Numbered from the stretch's first letter, positions 1-7,972 are shown. The stretch: DNA of 17,483 bases from Peptococcaceae bacterium (GCA_017532485.1 JAFXJE010000090.1:1-17483), one strand, 5' to 3'. Program-made: numbers and translations. Notes: generated by a model from the letters alone, not told the origin.

Positions 1-6
1 CCCATT

Positions 7-750
7 TTATTCAGTTTCTGCTAATTCGGCTTCTATTTCAGCCAGCATTTTTAAACTTTCCTTATCGTGTTCATACTTTTGCAGTAAGTCGGGACGACGC
101 AATAAAGTCCGTCTTAAAGACTCTTTTCTTCGCCAGCGACGAATATTTTCATGGTGACCAGATAGCAAAATTTCCGGCACTTCCATACCTTCAAAATTTT
201 GTGGTCTAGTATAGTGTGGATATTCTAATAAGCCTTGATAAAAAGAGTCCTCCTCATATGATTCCTGCTCTTTAATCACACCTGGCACCAAACGACAAAT
301 GGAGTCAATCATGACCATTGCCGGTAATTCACCACCAGTCAAAACATAATCACCAATGGAATATTCCTGGGTGACAAAAGAACGAATTCTTTCATCAAAG
401 CCTTCATAATGACCACAGACAAAAGCCAGCTTTTTCTTTTGAGAAAGTTGGCGTGCTGCTTCTTGGTCAAATACTTTACCTTGTGGTGAAAGCAAAATAA
501 TTTCTTGCTCTGCATCATTTAAGTCCAATTTATCTCTTAACGCAGACACTATTGGTTCTGGCTGCAACACCATCCCCGCTCCACCACCAAACGGATAATC
601 ATCAACAGCTTTATGCTTATTGGTGGAATAGTCACGAAAATTGATTACTTCTACAGAAAGAATACCTTTTTCTCTGGCTTTGCCCAATAAACTGCTGCCG
701 AGAGGTCCAGTAAACATTTCTGGAAATAACGAAAAAACTTTAATTTCCAT
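7..750 (-). CDS. trmD: tRNA (guanine-N1-)-methyltransferase TrmD
   Basis: This enzyme methylates N1 of G37 in tRNAs using S-adenosylmethionine, which prevents +1 frameshifting. The 247 residues match the usual family length. The SPOUT knot signatures are visible: LLSPQGKVFDQ near residue 87, CGHYEGFDERI near 112 and SIGDYVLTGGELPA near 131. The C-terminal helical part expected for substrate binding is also present. The ATG follows a GGGAG-type ribosome binding site that overlaps the rimM stop region, so the two are probably translationally coupled. It is the last gene of the ylqD-rimM-trmD group in this window; rplS often follows in Bacillota but would lie outside. The TAA stop sits six bases from the window edge. 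Confidence 0.97.
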   Translation of the reverse strand: MEIKVFSLFPEMFTGPLGSSLLGKAREKGILSVEVINFRDYSTNKHKAVDDYPFGGGAGMVLQPEPIVSALRDKLDLNDAEQEIILLSPQGKVFDQEAARQLSQKKKLAFVCGHYEGFDERIRSFVTQEYSIGDYVLTGGELPAMVMIDSICRLVPGVIKEQESYEEDSFYQGLLEYPHYTRPQNFEGMEVPEILLSGHHENIRRWRRKESLRRTLLRRPDLLQKYEHDKESLKMLAEIEAELAETE

Positions 751-762
751 CTGCTGCTCCCT

Positions 763-1254
763 CTAGTCCAACAAGCCGTCAGGAATAATTACTTCCATTT
801 TGCCCTGCTCTAAATCAATATTCTGGACTACAGCTTTCAAGGCAGGTAAATAAATAGTTTTTTCACCACTGACTACATAAACATCATTACTGCTGCTTTG
901 CAATACTTCAGTCACTTTACCTAAATGTTCCTCGCCCTCATAAACCTCTAACCCAATAATTTCATGCAAGAAATAAGAGTCTTTTGGTTTTACAGCATCT
1001 TCTGGTGCTACACAGATATATAAATTTTTCCAACGCTCTGCTGTTGTTCTGTCTTCGACACCTTCCACTGAAATTAACACATTTCCTTTATGTTCGCGAG
1101 CAGCAATAACTTTAACCTCTTGGTATTCACCTTTTGGCAATTCAATAAAAGCTCTTTTCAATTTTTTGAAACGGCGATTGTCTGTAGTCAAAGGCAGTAA
1201 AGTCAATTCACCCTTGATACCATGGCAATTAATAATTTTTCCAATTCTAATCAT
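763..1254 (-). CDS. rimM: 16S rRNA processing protein RimM
   Basis: RimM is a maturation factor for the 30S subunit head that binds ribosomal protein S19. The N-terminal RimM domain begins with the typical IRIGKIINCHGIKGEL, and a PRC-barrel domain follows from about residue 90 (FLHEIIGLEVY). The protein ends in the family-typical IPDGLLD. I place the start at the ATG at 1254, giving 163 residues, because AAAGGTGA lies five bases upstream; an in-frame GTG at 1263 sits inside that ribosome binding site and is unlikely. The stop is TAG, which shows that this genome uses TAG as an ordinary stop. It lies between ylqD and trmD with gaps of about 12 bases. Confidence 0.96.
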   Translation of the reverse strand: MIRIGKIINCHGIKGELTLLPLTTDNRRFKKLKRAFIELPKGEYQEVKVIAAREHKGNVLISVEGVEDRTTAERWKNLYICVAPEDAVKPKDSYFLHEIIGLEVYEGEEHLGKVTEVLQSSSNDVYVVSGEKTIYLPALKAVVQNIDLEQGKMEVIIPDGLLD

Positions 1255-1266
1255 CGGCTTCACCTT

Positions 1267-1674
1267 TTAGCGATTAATTTCAATAATGATATCGTCTTTC
1301 AAAATCACTTCACAATTAGTATTGGTTGGGAAATGATCTCCTACTTTTAATTCTTGAATAAAGTTGCCTTCGCCTGTTTCTACTAAATTACCTTCAGGCA
1401 TATCAGCAATTTCCTGTAAGCTCATTTGTAATTGTTCTTTGTAAATAACTAATTTTTCTTTTTCAGCATTTAATTGACGACGCACTTGGTCTACTTGTGG
1501 ATGTGCTTTTAAAGTCAATTCAGTAATTGTTTTATTCATTTCTTTTTCGTAAGCTGCAATGTCTTCTGTCATTTTGTTAATTTCAGCTTGTACTTGTTGA
1601 CCTACTTTTAATTTATAACCCTCAGTAACTACTTGTTTTACTGTCATTTTACCTAAAATTTTGATGCTTTCCAT
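1267..1674 (-). CDS. ylqD: YlqD family protein
   Basis: This is a small 135-residue protein of the YlqD family, which has no firmly established function. The assignment rests on length and on position in the conserved rpsP-khpA-ylqD-rimM-trmD order. The N-terminus (SIKILGKMTVKQVVTEG) is followed by a charged segment at about residues 25 to 90, rich in E, K and Q and likely to form a coiled coil. A short beta-type tail follows (GNFIQELKVGDHF onward). There is no signal peptide or membrane segment. TAGGAGG lies upstream of the ATG with good spacing. A hairpin with a short T run separates it from khpA, so its expression may be partly uncoupled from the ribosomal protein genes. It is 12 bases from rimM. 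Confidence 0.85.
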   Translation of the reverse strand: MESIKILGKMTVKQVVTEGYKLKVGQQVQAEINKMTEDIAAYEKEMNKTITELTLKAHPQVDQVRRQLNAEKEKLVIYKEQLQMSLQEIADMPEGNLVETGEGNFIQELKVGDHFPTNTNCEVILKDDIIIEINR

Positions 1675-1723
1675 GTAAAATACCTCCTAGGTTTTATTAT
1701 GTATGTTTTTCACAGGTTAATAC

Positions 1724-1748
1724 AAAACCGACTGGTAATACCAGCCGG
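1724..1748 (-). terminator. Hairpin with short T run between khpA and ylqD
   Basis: Reading the minus strand, CCGGCTGGT and ACCAGTCGG form a nine-pair stem (one G-U pair) around a three-base loop, followed by TTTTG. It resembles an intrinsic terminator, but the T run is only four long, so it may be leaky or act as an attenuator. It follows the khpA stop by 21 bases and precedes the ylqD ribosome binding site. Confidence 0.65.
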
Positions 1749-1769
1749 CTTATATTATCTTATCGCAAA

Positions 1770-2000
1770 CTACTGCATAATTTCAACAGTAACATGTTTA
1801 TTTTCTTTTACTGCAGCAGCTTTTACAACGGTACGAATTGCTTTTGCAATACGACCCTGCTTGCCGATAACTTTACCCATGTCGTCAGGCGCTACAGTCA
1901 AATGAATGACTATATCGGAGCCATCTTCAACCTGTGTTACTTTTACAGCTTCAGGCTGATCAACTAAGGATTTCGCTAAATGTTCCACTAAAGCTAACAT
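1770..2000 (-). CDS. khpA: KH-domain RNA-binding protein KhpA
   Basis: This is a single KH-domain RNA-binding protein of 76 residues (YlqC/KhpA family). In Bacillota it pairs with KhpB and affects cell elongation and RNA stability. The GxxG loop is clear in GKVIGKQGRIAKAIR at about residues 42 to 56, and the KH fold takes up almost the whole chain. The ATG follows GGCGGTGA. It lies 12 bases after rpsP, as in many Firmicutes. The stop is TAG, and a hairpin follows that may end or thin the upstream transcript. Confidence 0.95.
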   Translation of the reverse strand: MLALVEHLAKSLVDQPEAVKVTQVEDGSDIVIHLTVAPDDMGKVIGKQGRIAKAIRTVVKAAAVKENKHVTVEIMQ

Positions 2001-2012
2001 TTAATCACCGCC

Positions 2013-2258
2013 TTATTTTAAAACTCCAGACTTTTTGAACAGAGATCTTACTGTGTCGGAAGGTTGTGCACCTGTGCTGATCCATTTTTTAGCTTTTTCT
2101 TCATCAATTTGAATTGCAGCTGGTTCACGAGTTGGATCGTAAGTACCGATTTCATCAATGAAACGGCCGTCTCTTGGAGAACGAGAGTCTGCTACAACAA
2201 TTCTATAAAATGGAGCTTTTTTAGCACCCATTCTTCTTAATCTGATTTTTGTTGCCAT
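2013..2258 (-). CDS. rpsP: 30S ribosomal protein S16
   Basis: Ribosomal protein S16 is a small-subunit assembly protein. The 81 residues open with the classic ATKIRLRRMGAKKAPFYRIVVADSR and include GRFIDEIGTYDP. I set the start at the ATG at 2258 because GGAGGTGA lies eight bases upstream; an upstream in-frame ATG at 2270 would precede that site. It sits between ffh and khpA in the transcription unit that begins at ylxM. Confidence 0.98.
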   Translation of the reverse strand: MATKIRLRRMGAKKAPFYRIVVADSRSPRDGRFIDEIGTYDPTREPAAIQIDEEKAKKWISTGAQPSDTVRSLFKKSGVLK

Positions 2259-2296
2259 GTCTAAATTCACCTCCTCAACTTGGTTCGTTATTTGCC

Positions 2297-3640
2297 TTAC
2301 ATAAACGGAAATCTCATCTTTCCCTTTTTACCTTTTTTGCCACTCGCCATACCAGCGAAGTGTTTCAACAAGCCTTGAGCCTGCTCAAATTGTTTTAACA
2401 AACGGTTGACATCTTGAACTCTTGTGCCAGAACCGGCTGCAATACGTTTACGACGACTACCGTTGATAATCTTAGGATTACGGCGTTCAGCTGCTGTCAT
2501 AGATTGAATAATTGCTCTAGTTTGAGCCATGTCTTTTTCGCTGATATTAATATCTTTCAGCTTATTTTTGCTCATTCCAGGCATCATTTCCAACATATTA
2601 TTGATGCTGCCCATGTCTTTCATTTGGTCCATTTGTTCCAAATAATCTTCCAGCGTAAATTCAGCTTTCATCATTTTTTTCTGCAGTTCTTCTGCTCTTT
2701 TAGCATCGACTGTTTCCTGCGCTTTTTCAATCAGCGTTAAAACATCACCCATGCCTAAAATACGAGAAGCCATACGATCTGGATGGAATGGTTCTAAAGC
2801 ATCCAGCTTTTCCCCCATACCAGCAAACTTAATTGGTTTACCAGTGATTGACTTGATAGATAAAGCAGCACCACCACGAGTGTCACCATCCAATTTAGTC
2901 AGAACTACACCAGTAATATCCAACAGTTCATTAAAGCTTTCAGCCACATTTACAGCATCTTGACCTACCATAGAGTCAATAACCAGTAAAATTTCTGTTG
3001 GCTGTGCTTCGGCTTTGACATTTTTCAGTTCTTCCATCAGAACTTCATCAATGTGCAAACGACCGGCTGTATCTAAAATCACGACATCATTACCATGACT
3101 TTTAGCGTGTTCAATAGCTTGACGAGCAATTTCTACCGGACTTATCTGGTCACCCAGAGTAAAGACAGGAATATCTAATTGTTCACCTAATACTTGCAGC
3201 TGTTTAATAGCTGCAGGACGATAAATATCGCAAGCTGTCAATAATGGGCGTTTACCTTGCTTTTTCAGCAATTTTCCCAGTTTACCACTAGTAGTGGTTT
3301 TACCGGAACCTTGTAAACCTACCATCATAATTACTGTCGGTGGTTTTGGCGCAATTATTAATTTGCTTTGCGTACCACCCAAAAGCTGGGTCAATTCATC
3401 ATGAACAATTTTGACAATCTGTTGCCCTGGTGTTAAGCTTTCCATTACTTCTTCACCTAAAGCACGCTGCTTAACATTGTCGATAAATTGTTTAACTACT
3501 TTGTAGTTGACGTCGGCTTCCAGTAAAGCAACCTTTACCTCACGCATCATTTCTTTTAAATCATTTTCAGAAATTTTGCCCTGCCCTTTCATGCGCTTCA
3601 CAATACCTTGCAGCTTATCACCTAAACCATCAAATGCCAT
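2297..3640 (-). CDS. ffh: Signal recognition particle GTPase Ffh
   Basis: Ffh is the protein subunit of the signal recognition particle. It binds 4.5S/6S RNA and signal sequences and docks with FtsY to target membrane proteins co-translationally. The 447 residues have the normal layout: an N domain (about 1 to 95), a G domain with P-loop GLQGSGKT at 108 to 115, DTAGR at 190 to 194 and TKLDGD at 248 to 253, then the methionine-rich M domain from about residue 300 (MLEMMPGM, GSGTRVQDVNRLLKQF). The C-terminus is basic and glycine-rich. An AAGGGGG site precedes the ATG. It follows ylxM by 21 bases, the usual Firmicute pairing. Confidence 0.98.
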   Translation of the reverse strand: MAFDGLGDKLQGIVKRMKGQGKISENDLKEMMREVKVALLEADVNYKVVKQFIDNVKQRALGEEVMESLTPGQQIVKIVHDELTQLLGGTQSKLIIAPKPPTVIMMVGLQGSGKTTTSGKLGKLLKKQGKRPLLTACDIYRPAAIKQLQVLGEQLDIPVFTLGDQISPVEIARQAIEHAKSHGNDVVILDTAGRLHIDEVLMEELKNVKAEAQPTEILLVIDSMVGQDAVNVAESFNELLDITGVVLTKLDGDTRGGAALSIKSITGKPIKFAGMGEKLDALEPFHPDRMASRILGMGDVLTLIEKAQETVDAKRAEELQKKMMKAEFTLEDYLEQMDQMKDMGSINNMLEMMPGMSKNKLKDINISEKDMAQTRAIIQSMTAAERRNPKIINGSRRKRIAAGSGTRVQDVNRLLKQFEQAQGLLKHFAGMASGKKGKKGKMRFPFM

Positions 3641-3661
3641 GAATGAGTTCCCCCTTTCCAG

Positions 3662-4003
3662 CTATTCTTCCCAACCAAGCTCCTTCAACAACTGTTTATT
3701 TTCTGTCAACACACCCTGTTGAGCAAGCTGTGCCGTCAGTTGTTCCATCGCTTGTTTGCGTTTATATTCTTTTTCTGCCAGATGTAATTTCTTTTCATAT
3801 TCTTCCAAGGCGGCTTCTGTACGTTTGATATTATCAAAAACTGCTTGGCGAGAAACTCCTTGCTCCTCAGCAACTTCACCCAAAGACAAATCACATTGAT
3901 GATATAAATCAAACATTGTTTGTTGCTTTTCAGTCAGCAAACCACCATATAGGTCAAATAACATTACTAAATGTGCTCTATGCACTAAATCCAGTTCTGC
4001 CAT
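3662..4003 (-). CDS. ylxM: YlxM/UPF0122 helix-turn-helix protein
   Basis: YlxM is a small helix-turn-helix protein almost always encoded just before ffh in Firmicutes and thought to assist the signal recognition particle. The 113 residues show the sigma-70 region 4-like fold: LLTEKQQTMFDLY near residue 18, LSLGEVAEEQGVSRQAVFDNIKR near 39 to 61, then a charged C-terminal helix. A GAGGTGA site precedes the ATG. It is the first gene of the ylxM-ffh-rpsP-khpA unit, behind a well-formed promoter and a 5' leader hairpin. Because it is DNA-binding-like, regulation of its own promoter is possible but not shown. Confidence 0.93.
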   Translation of the reverse strand: MAELDLVHRAHLVMLFDLYGGLLTEKQQTMFDLYHQCDLSLGEVAEEQGVSRQAVFDNIKRTEAALEEYEKKLHLAEKEYKRKQAMEQLTAQLAQQGVLTENKQLLKELGWEE

Positions 4004-4017
4004 AAGTCACCTCTCTT

Positions 4018-4037
4018 GTTAAGTATTTTTACTTAAC
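4018..4037 (-). repeat. Perfect 8-bp inverted repeat in the ylxM mRNA leader
   Basis: GTTAAGTA and TACTTAAC flank a four-base centre. The element lies between the predicted transcription start (near 4041) and the ylxM ribosome binding site, so it would form a hairpin near the 5' end of the ylxM-ffh mRNA. Eighteen of its 20 bases recur at 4072-4091, across the -35 region. It could be an operator half-site pair or a transcript-protecting hairpin. Confidence 0.6.
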
Positions 4038-4047
4038 AACCTTGATT

Positions 4048-4076
4048 ATAATACAAAAAAAACGACTGACTGTCAA
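4048..4076 (-). promoter_or_regulatory. Sigma-A-type promoter of ylxM-ffh-rpsP-khpA
   Basis: On the minus strand, a perfect TTGACA (4071-4076) is separated by exactly 17 bases from TATTAT (4048-4053). The predicted start is near 4041, about 38 bases before the ylxM ATG. The -35 box lies within the descending arm of the glmS terminator, so terminator and promoter share DNA. Confidence 0.85.
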
Positions 4077-4103
4077 GTATTTTTTCTTAACAGTTCAATC
4101 GTT
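4055..4103 (-). terminator. Intrinsic terminator of glmS
   Basis: On the minus strand, AACGATTG-A-ACTGTTAAG pairs with CTTGACAGT-CAGTCGTT, a 17-pair stem with one bulged A and two G-U pairs around an eight-base loop. Eight T residues follow. It begins 15 bases after the glmS stop. The structure is nearly symmetric, but no plus-strand gene runs into it. Confidence 0.9.
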
Positions 4104-4118
4104 TTTCATAAATAATCC

Positions 4119-5945
4119 TTATTCCACAGTTACACTTTTCGCTAAGTTGCGAGGTTGGTCAATATCGCAGCCTCTAATCTTAGCTGTATAGTAAGAAATC
4201 AGTTGTAATGGCACAACTGCCAATATCGGTGACAAGAAATTATTAATTCGTGGGATAGCCAAAACATCATCAACAAATTTTGCTGTTTCTGTATCTCCCT
4301 CATTAATAATAGCTAAAACACGCGCATCTCTCGCTTTAACTTCTTTAATGTTAGAAGCTGTTTTATCATAAGTAGCCTCTTGCACACATAAGGCAATAAC
4401 AGGTGTTTCTGTAGTAACCAACGCTAAAGTACCATGCTTCAATTCGCCGGCAGCATAAGCTTCTGCATGAATGTAAGAGATTTCTTTTAATTTTAAAGAG
4501 CCTTCCAAAGCAATAGCCCAATCTAAGCCTCTGCCGATAAAGAAGACATCATTAACTTTTTCATAATTGGCAGCAATTTGCTGAATTTGACTTTGATAAG
4601 CAGCTGTCAGCATTTTTTCTGTTTCCACAGGCAATTGCTGTAATTGAGCTAACAAATCGTTTTCTGCCTCAGCAGTAATCATTTCCATTTGCTGTGCCAA
4701 GTAAATACCGAATAAATACTGTGCCAGCAACATAGTAGTGTAGGCTTTGGTAGAAGCTACTGAAATTTCCGGACCTGCCCACAAATAAACTACATAATCA
4801 GCTGCTCTGGCAATCGCACTGCCCACCACATTAGTAATCGCCAAAACTTTGCTGCCATTATCATGGGCTTCCTGCAGTGCTGCTACCGTATCAGCAGTTT
4901 CACCGGATTGACTAATAACAATAACTAAAGTTTCCTCATCCAGCATTGGATTACGATAACGGAACTCAGAAGCTATTTCCACTTCTACTGGAATACGCAC
5001 CATTTTTTCAATAATAGTTTTCCCTACCAAACCAGCATGATAAGCTGTACCACAAGCAACAATATAAATTTTGCGCCATTTCGCAATATCTTCTTTAGTT
5101 AAGGTAAAATCATCAAATTTTACTCTACCGTTTTTAATTCTGCCTGCCATTGCTCTTTGAAAGGCTGCTGGCTGTTCTTCTATTTCTTTTAGCATAAAGT
5201 GTTCATAACCGCCTTTTTCAGCTGCTTCTGCAGACCAATCAATAGTATGAATTTCTTTAGCTAATACTTCCCCTTGATGATTTTTGATTTCAATACCCTC
5301 TTGGGTTAAAATGCAAAGTTCACCTGGCTCAATATAAATACATTTTCTAGTATACGCCAACAAGGCAGGCACATCAGAAGCAATAAAGCTTTCACCTTCG
5401 CCCACGCCCAATACCATTGGACTTCCTTTACGGCAAGCAATAATTTTATCAGGCTCGTCAGCACAAACCATTACTAAAGCATACGCACCTTCAATTAAAT
5501 CCAATACCTTAATTACAGTTTGTTCAAAGTCACCATCATAAAATTTTTCCAAAAGGTGAGCCACTATTTCCGTATCTGTTTCGGAAGTGAAATGTTCTCC
5601 TGCCAAATAAGTTTCTTTTAAATAAAGATAGTTTTCAATAATTCCGTTATGCACTACTGCCATTTGACCTTTTTCCCCTGTGTGAGGGTGAGCATTGGCA
5701 TCAGATGGTTTACCATGGGTTGCCCAACGAGTATGACCAATACCAATATTACCCTTAACTGCTAAAGGGGCAATTTTTTCTTCTAAATTTGTCAGCTTCC
5801 CGACAGCTTTTTCAACGGTCAAATGTTTATCGTGAATAACAGCAATACCTGACGAATCATAGCCACGATATTCCAATTTACGCAAACCATCTATCAATAT
5901 ATTCACTGCATCTTGTTTTCCAATATAGCCAACAATACCGCACAT
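4119..5945 (-). CDS. glmS: Glutamine--fructose-6-phosphate aminotransferase GlmS
   Basis: GlmS makes glucosamine-6-phosphate from fructose-6-phosphate and glutamine, the entry step to UDP-GlcNAc and peptidoglycan. The 608 residues begin MCGIVGYIG, where Cys2 is the glutaminase nucleophile after Met removal. The glutaminase domain spans about 1 to 230 (GHTRWATHG, HNGIIENY). Two SIS sugar-isomerase domains follow (VIVISQSGETADTVAAL; GRGLDWAIALEGSLKLKEIS), and the C-terminus is DQPRNLAKSVTVE. TAGGAGG precedes the ATG. Only 37 bases separate it from scpB, too few for a glmS ribozyme, so that form of feedback seems absent. It may be read from the scp operon and from a promoter inside the scpB 3' end. 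Confidence 0.98.
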   Translation of the reverse strand: MCGIVGYIGKQDAVNILIDGLRKLEYRGYDSSGIAVIHDKHLTVEKAVGKLTNLEEKIAPLAVKGNIGIGHTRWATHGKPSDANAHPHTGEKGQMAVVHNGIIENYLYLKETYLAGEHFTSETDTEIVAHLLEKFYDGDFEQTVIKVLDLIEGAYALVMVCADEPDKIIACRKGSPMVLGVGEGESFIASDVPALLAYTRKCIYIEPGELCILTQEGIEIKNHQGEVLAKEIHTIDWSAEAAEKGGYEHFMLKEIEEQPAAFQRAMAGRIKNGRVKFDDFTLTKEDIAKWRKIYIVACGTAYHAGLVGKTIIEKMVRIPVEVEIASEFRYRNPMLDEETLVIVISQSGETADTVAALQEAHDNGSKVLAITNVVGSAIARAADYVVYLWAGPEISVASTKAYTTMLLAQYLFGIYLAQQMEMITAEAENDLLAQLQQLPVETEKMLTAAYQSQIQQIAANYEKVNDVFFIGRGLDWAIALEGSLKLKEISYIHAEAYAAGELKHGTLALVTTETPVIALCVQEATYDKTASNIKEVKARDARVLAIINEGDTETAKFVDDVLAIPRINNFLSPILAVVPLQLISYYTAKIRGCDIDQPRNLAKSVTVE

Positions 5946-5981
5946 GATTTTATCCTCCTAAGTGATATCTGTTGCTGTTAA

Positions 5982-6011
5982 ATTATACTATACTTTCTAA
6001 TTCATCGGCAA
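5982..6011 (-). promoter_or_regulatory. Candidate glmS promoter inside the end of scpB
   Basis: On the minus strand a perfect TATAAT (5982-5987) lies 18 bases after TTGCCG (6006-6011), a four-of-six match to TTGACA. It overlaps the last codons of scpB and would start RNA about 30 bases before the glmS ATG. The AT-rich context makes chance -10 boxes common. Confidence 0.45.
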
Positions 6012-6552
6012 CTAATTTTTCAGCTTCTGCTGCATCTAAATTCAACAGTTGATTTTCCGGTAACTCATCTAAGCTGTTAATCCCAAAATATTGTAAGAAC
6101 TGCTTAGTCGTACCGTATAAAATAGGTCTCCCTGGTACATCTTTTCTGCCTTTTTCTTCAATCAGCATCTTTGCCAGCAAATTTTGCATAATTTTATCAA
6201 CTTTAACACCACGAATTAATTCAATCTCACCACGTGTAATCGGTTGTTTGTAAGCAATAATAGCCAAGGTCTCTAATGCAGCCATAGATAAAGTATTTAA
6301 CTGTGGTTTATAGATTTTTTCTACATAAGGCAAATAATCTTTTTTAATCCCCATAATATAACCGCCTGCTATTTCCAGCACACCTATACCCTTAGAGTCA
6401 TCACTATAATCTTCTTGCAGCCAGCTTAACGCATCACGCAAATCATCTTCCTCAAATTCTGTCAATTCCAACAATTCTTCTATGCTTAAAGGCTCATTAG
6501 TAATAAATAATAAACTCTCTACGGTCGCACGCAATTTGTCTACATATTGCAA
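5983..6552 (-). CDS. scpB: Segregation and condensation protein ScpB
   Basis: ScpB is the winged-helix kite subunit that joins ScpA and SMC in the bacterial condensin complex. The 189 residues carry both winged-helix domains: an N-terminal one (VESLLFITNEPLSIEELLEL) and a second with the family signature LSMAALETLAIIAYKQPITR followed by IELIRGV. A C-terminal acidic tail follows. The start is a TTG at 6552, supported by AAGGAAGTG seven bases upstream; that site lies inside the scpA 3' end and the genes are one base apart, so translation is likely coupled. glmS follows after 37 bases. Confidence 0.95.
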   Translation of the reverse strand: MQYVDKLRATVESLLFITNEPLSIEELLELTEFEEDDLRDALSWLQEDYSDDSKGIGVLEIAGGYIMGIKKDYLPYVEKIYKPQLNTLSMAALETLAIIAYKQPITRGEIELIRGVKVDKIMQNLLAKMLIEEKGRKDVPGRPILYGTTKQFLQYFGINSLDELPENQLLNLDAAEAEKLVADELESIV

Positions 6553-6553
6553 A

Positions 6554-7306
6554 TCAATTCACTTCCTTTGCTTCTGTTTTCGGGAAAATCCACAGAGGAG
6601 TAAATAAACCCTCCTGCTGAAAATTCAAATAATCTAAGCGGCATAATTCCAACAAAGCCAAAAAAATAGTTACAATCTGTCTTCTCGGTGCTTTTGGTGG
6701 AAAAAGCGTGGAAAATTCAATACTTTTTTCTTTTTCCAGCCGTTCTTTAATTTGCTCCATACTATCTTCCACATAATATTCTTCACGCACCAAAATCATG
6801 CTTTCTTTTTCTTCCGGCTCGGCAGCCTCCATTACCTGACAAAATGCGCGATATAAACCTGCTAAACCGATATTTTCCACAGGATTTTCCGGTTTCAAAT
6901 CCTGCATTAATTGCTCAATATCTACAGGTTTCAGCATATATTCAGGCTCTTTATTTTCTCTTTGCTGCAACACAACGGCTGCTTCTTTATAAAATTTATA
7001 TTCCAGCAATCTTTGAACTAATTCTTGGCGTGGGTCAACTTCTTCTTCCCCATTATCCATTATTTTCTTCGGTAAAAGCATCTTCGCTTTAATATTAATC
7101 AAGGTTGCCGCCAGCAGCAAGAACTCGCTGGCAATTTCTAAATCCATCTGGCGCGCCTCTGCTAAATATTCCAAATACTGCTCAGTTATCGACGCAATAG
7201 GAATATCATAAATATCCACTTTATTTTTTTCAATCAAATGCAGCAATAAATCTAACGGGCCGTCAAAATTATTGAGATGCACCTGATATTTATTTTCTTC
7301 TGTCAT
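6554..7306 (-). CDS. scpA: Segregation and condensation protein ScpA
   Basis: ScpA is the kleisin of the SMC-ScpAB condensin and bridges the two SMC heads. The 250 residues begin with the characteristic FDGPLDLLLHLIEKNKVDIY. LLLAATLINIKAKMLLPKK follows near residue 65. The C-terminal winged-helix part contains VTIFLALLELCRLDYL, which contacts the SMC head. Length is normal. AGGAG precedes the ATG. It lies nine bases after the site-2 protease gene and one base before scpB. The stop is TGA. Confidence 0.96.
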   Translation of the reverse strand: MTEENKYQVHLNNFDGPLDLLLHLIEKNKVDIYDIPIASITEQYLEYLAEARQMDLEIASEFLLLAATLINIKAKMLLPKKIMDNGEEEVDPRQELVQRLLEYKFYKEAAVVLQQRENKEPEYMLKPVDIEQLMQDLKPENPVENIGLAGLYRAFCQVMEAAEPEEKESMILVREEYYVEDSMEQIKERLEKEKSIEFSTLFPPKAPRRQIVTIFLALLELCRLDYLNFQQEGLFTPLWIFPKTEAKEVN

Positions 7307-7315
7307 TCGTTACTC

Positions 7316-7948
7316 CTATCCCAATATCGAAGCTATCGCAATAAAGATATTTAAAATCACGTTAGCAATCGGCACCATAAATATATCGGTAATATTAAAC
7401 AAAATTAAAACCATCAAAATCAGAAAGCCATATTTTTCCATTGTGGTCAAATATTGATAAGCTTTAGCTTTTGGCAAAAATCCTGCCAAAATTTTAGAGC
7501 CATCCAATGGTGGTATAGGAATAAGATTAAATACTGCTAAATAAACATTCAAAGTAATACTATACAGCAAAAATAAATGCACAACTTCAAGTTGCCCAAA
7601 ACCATGCCCTAAATTATAAATAACAATACACAGAAAGGAAATTATTAAATTAACAACAGGACCAGCTACTGAAACCAGCATCATCCCTTTATTACGGTCA
7701 CCTTCAAAGTAAAAAGGATTAACAGGCACAGGTTTTGCCCAGCCAAAACCTGCCACTAACATCAATAAGGCTCCAATAGGGTCTAAATGCTTAATAGGAT
7801 TTAAAGTCAAACGCCCTTGATTTTTAGCTGTTGGGTCACCAAGACGATAAGCCATATAACCATGTGCCACCTCATGGCAAGTAATAGCTGTCAACACTGC
7901 CAAGAGTAATGCCACTAAGCCTGCCAGAGAATTATTATTAAAAATCAT
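7316..7948 (-). CDS. Site-2 protease family (M50) membrane metalloprotease
   Basis: This is a membrane-embedded zinc metalloprotease of the short M50/YwhC-like type. The 210 residues contain the zinc motif HEVAH at 25 to 29 inside the first membrane helix, and NLIPIPPLDG at 141 to 150, whose Asp149 supplies the third zinc ligand. About five or six hydrophobic segments are visible (near 8-30, 56-70, 90-112, 124-145, 165-205). No PDZ domain is present, unlike RseP. The substrate is unknown. In many Bacillota this gene precedes scpA, often with trpS between; here scpA follows directly after nine bases. An AGGAGAGA site precedes the ATG. Confidence 0.93.
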   Translation of the reverse strand: MIFNNNSLAGLVALLLAVLTAITCHEVAHGYMAYRLGDPTAKNQGRLTLNPIKHLDPIGALLMLVAGFGWAKPVPVNPFYFEGDRNKGMMLVSVAGPVVNLIISFLCIVIYNLGHGFGQLEVVHLFLLYSITLNVYLAVFNLIPIPPLDGSKILAGFLPKAKAYQYLTTMEKYGFLILMVLILFNITDIFMVPIANVILNIFIAIASILG

Positions 7949-7972
7949 AACTGTCTCTCCTGTTCTTATAAT

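Noticed and set aside
2414..2963. Plus-strand open frames opposite ffh
   Set aside because: They are antisense to a fully conserved ffh, have unusual cysteine-, histidine- and phenylalanine-rich composition, and lack ribosome binding sites.
5946..5982. glmS ribozyme or riboswitch in the glmS leader
   Set aside because: Only 37 bases separate scpB and glmS, far too few for the ribozyme fold.
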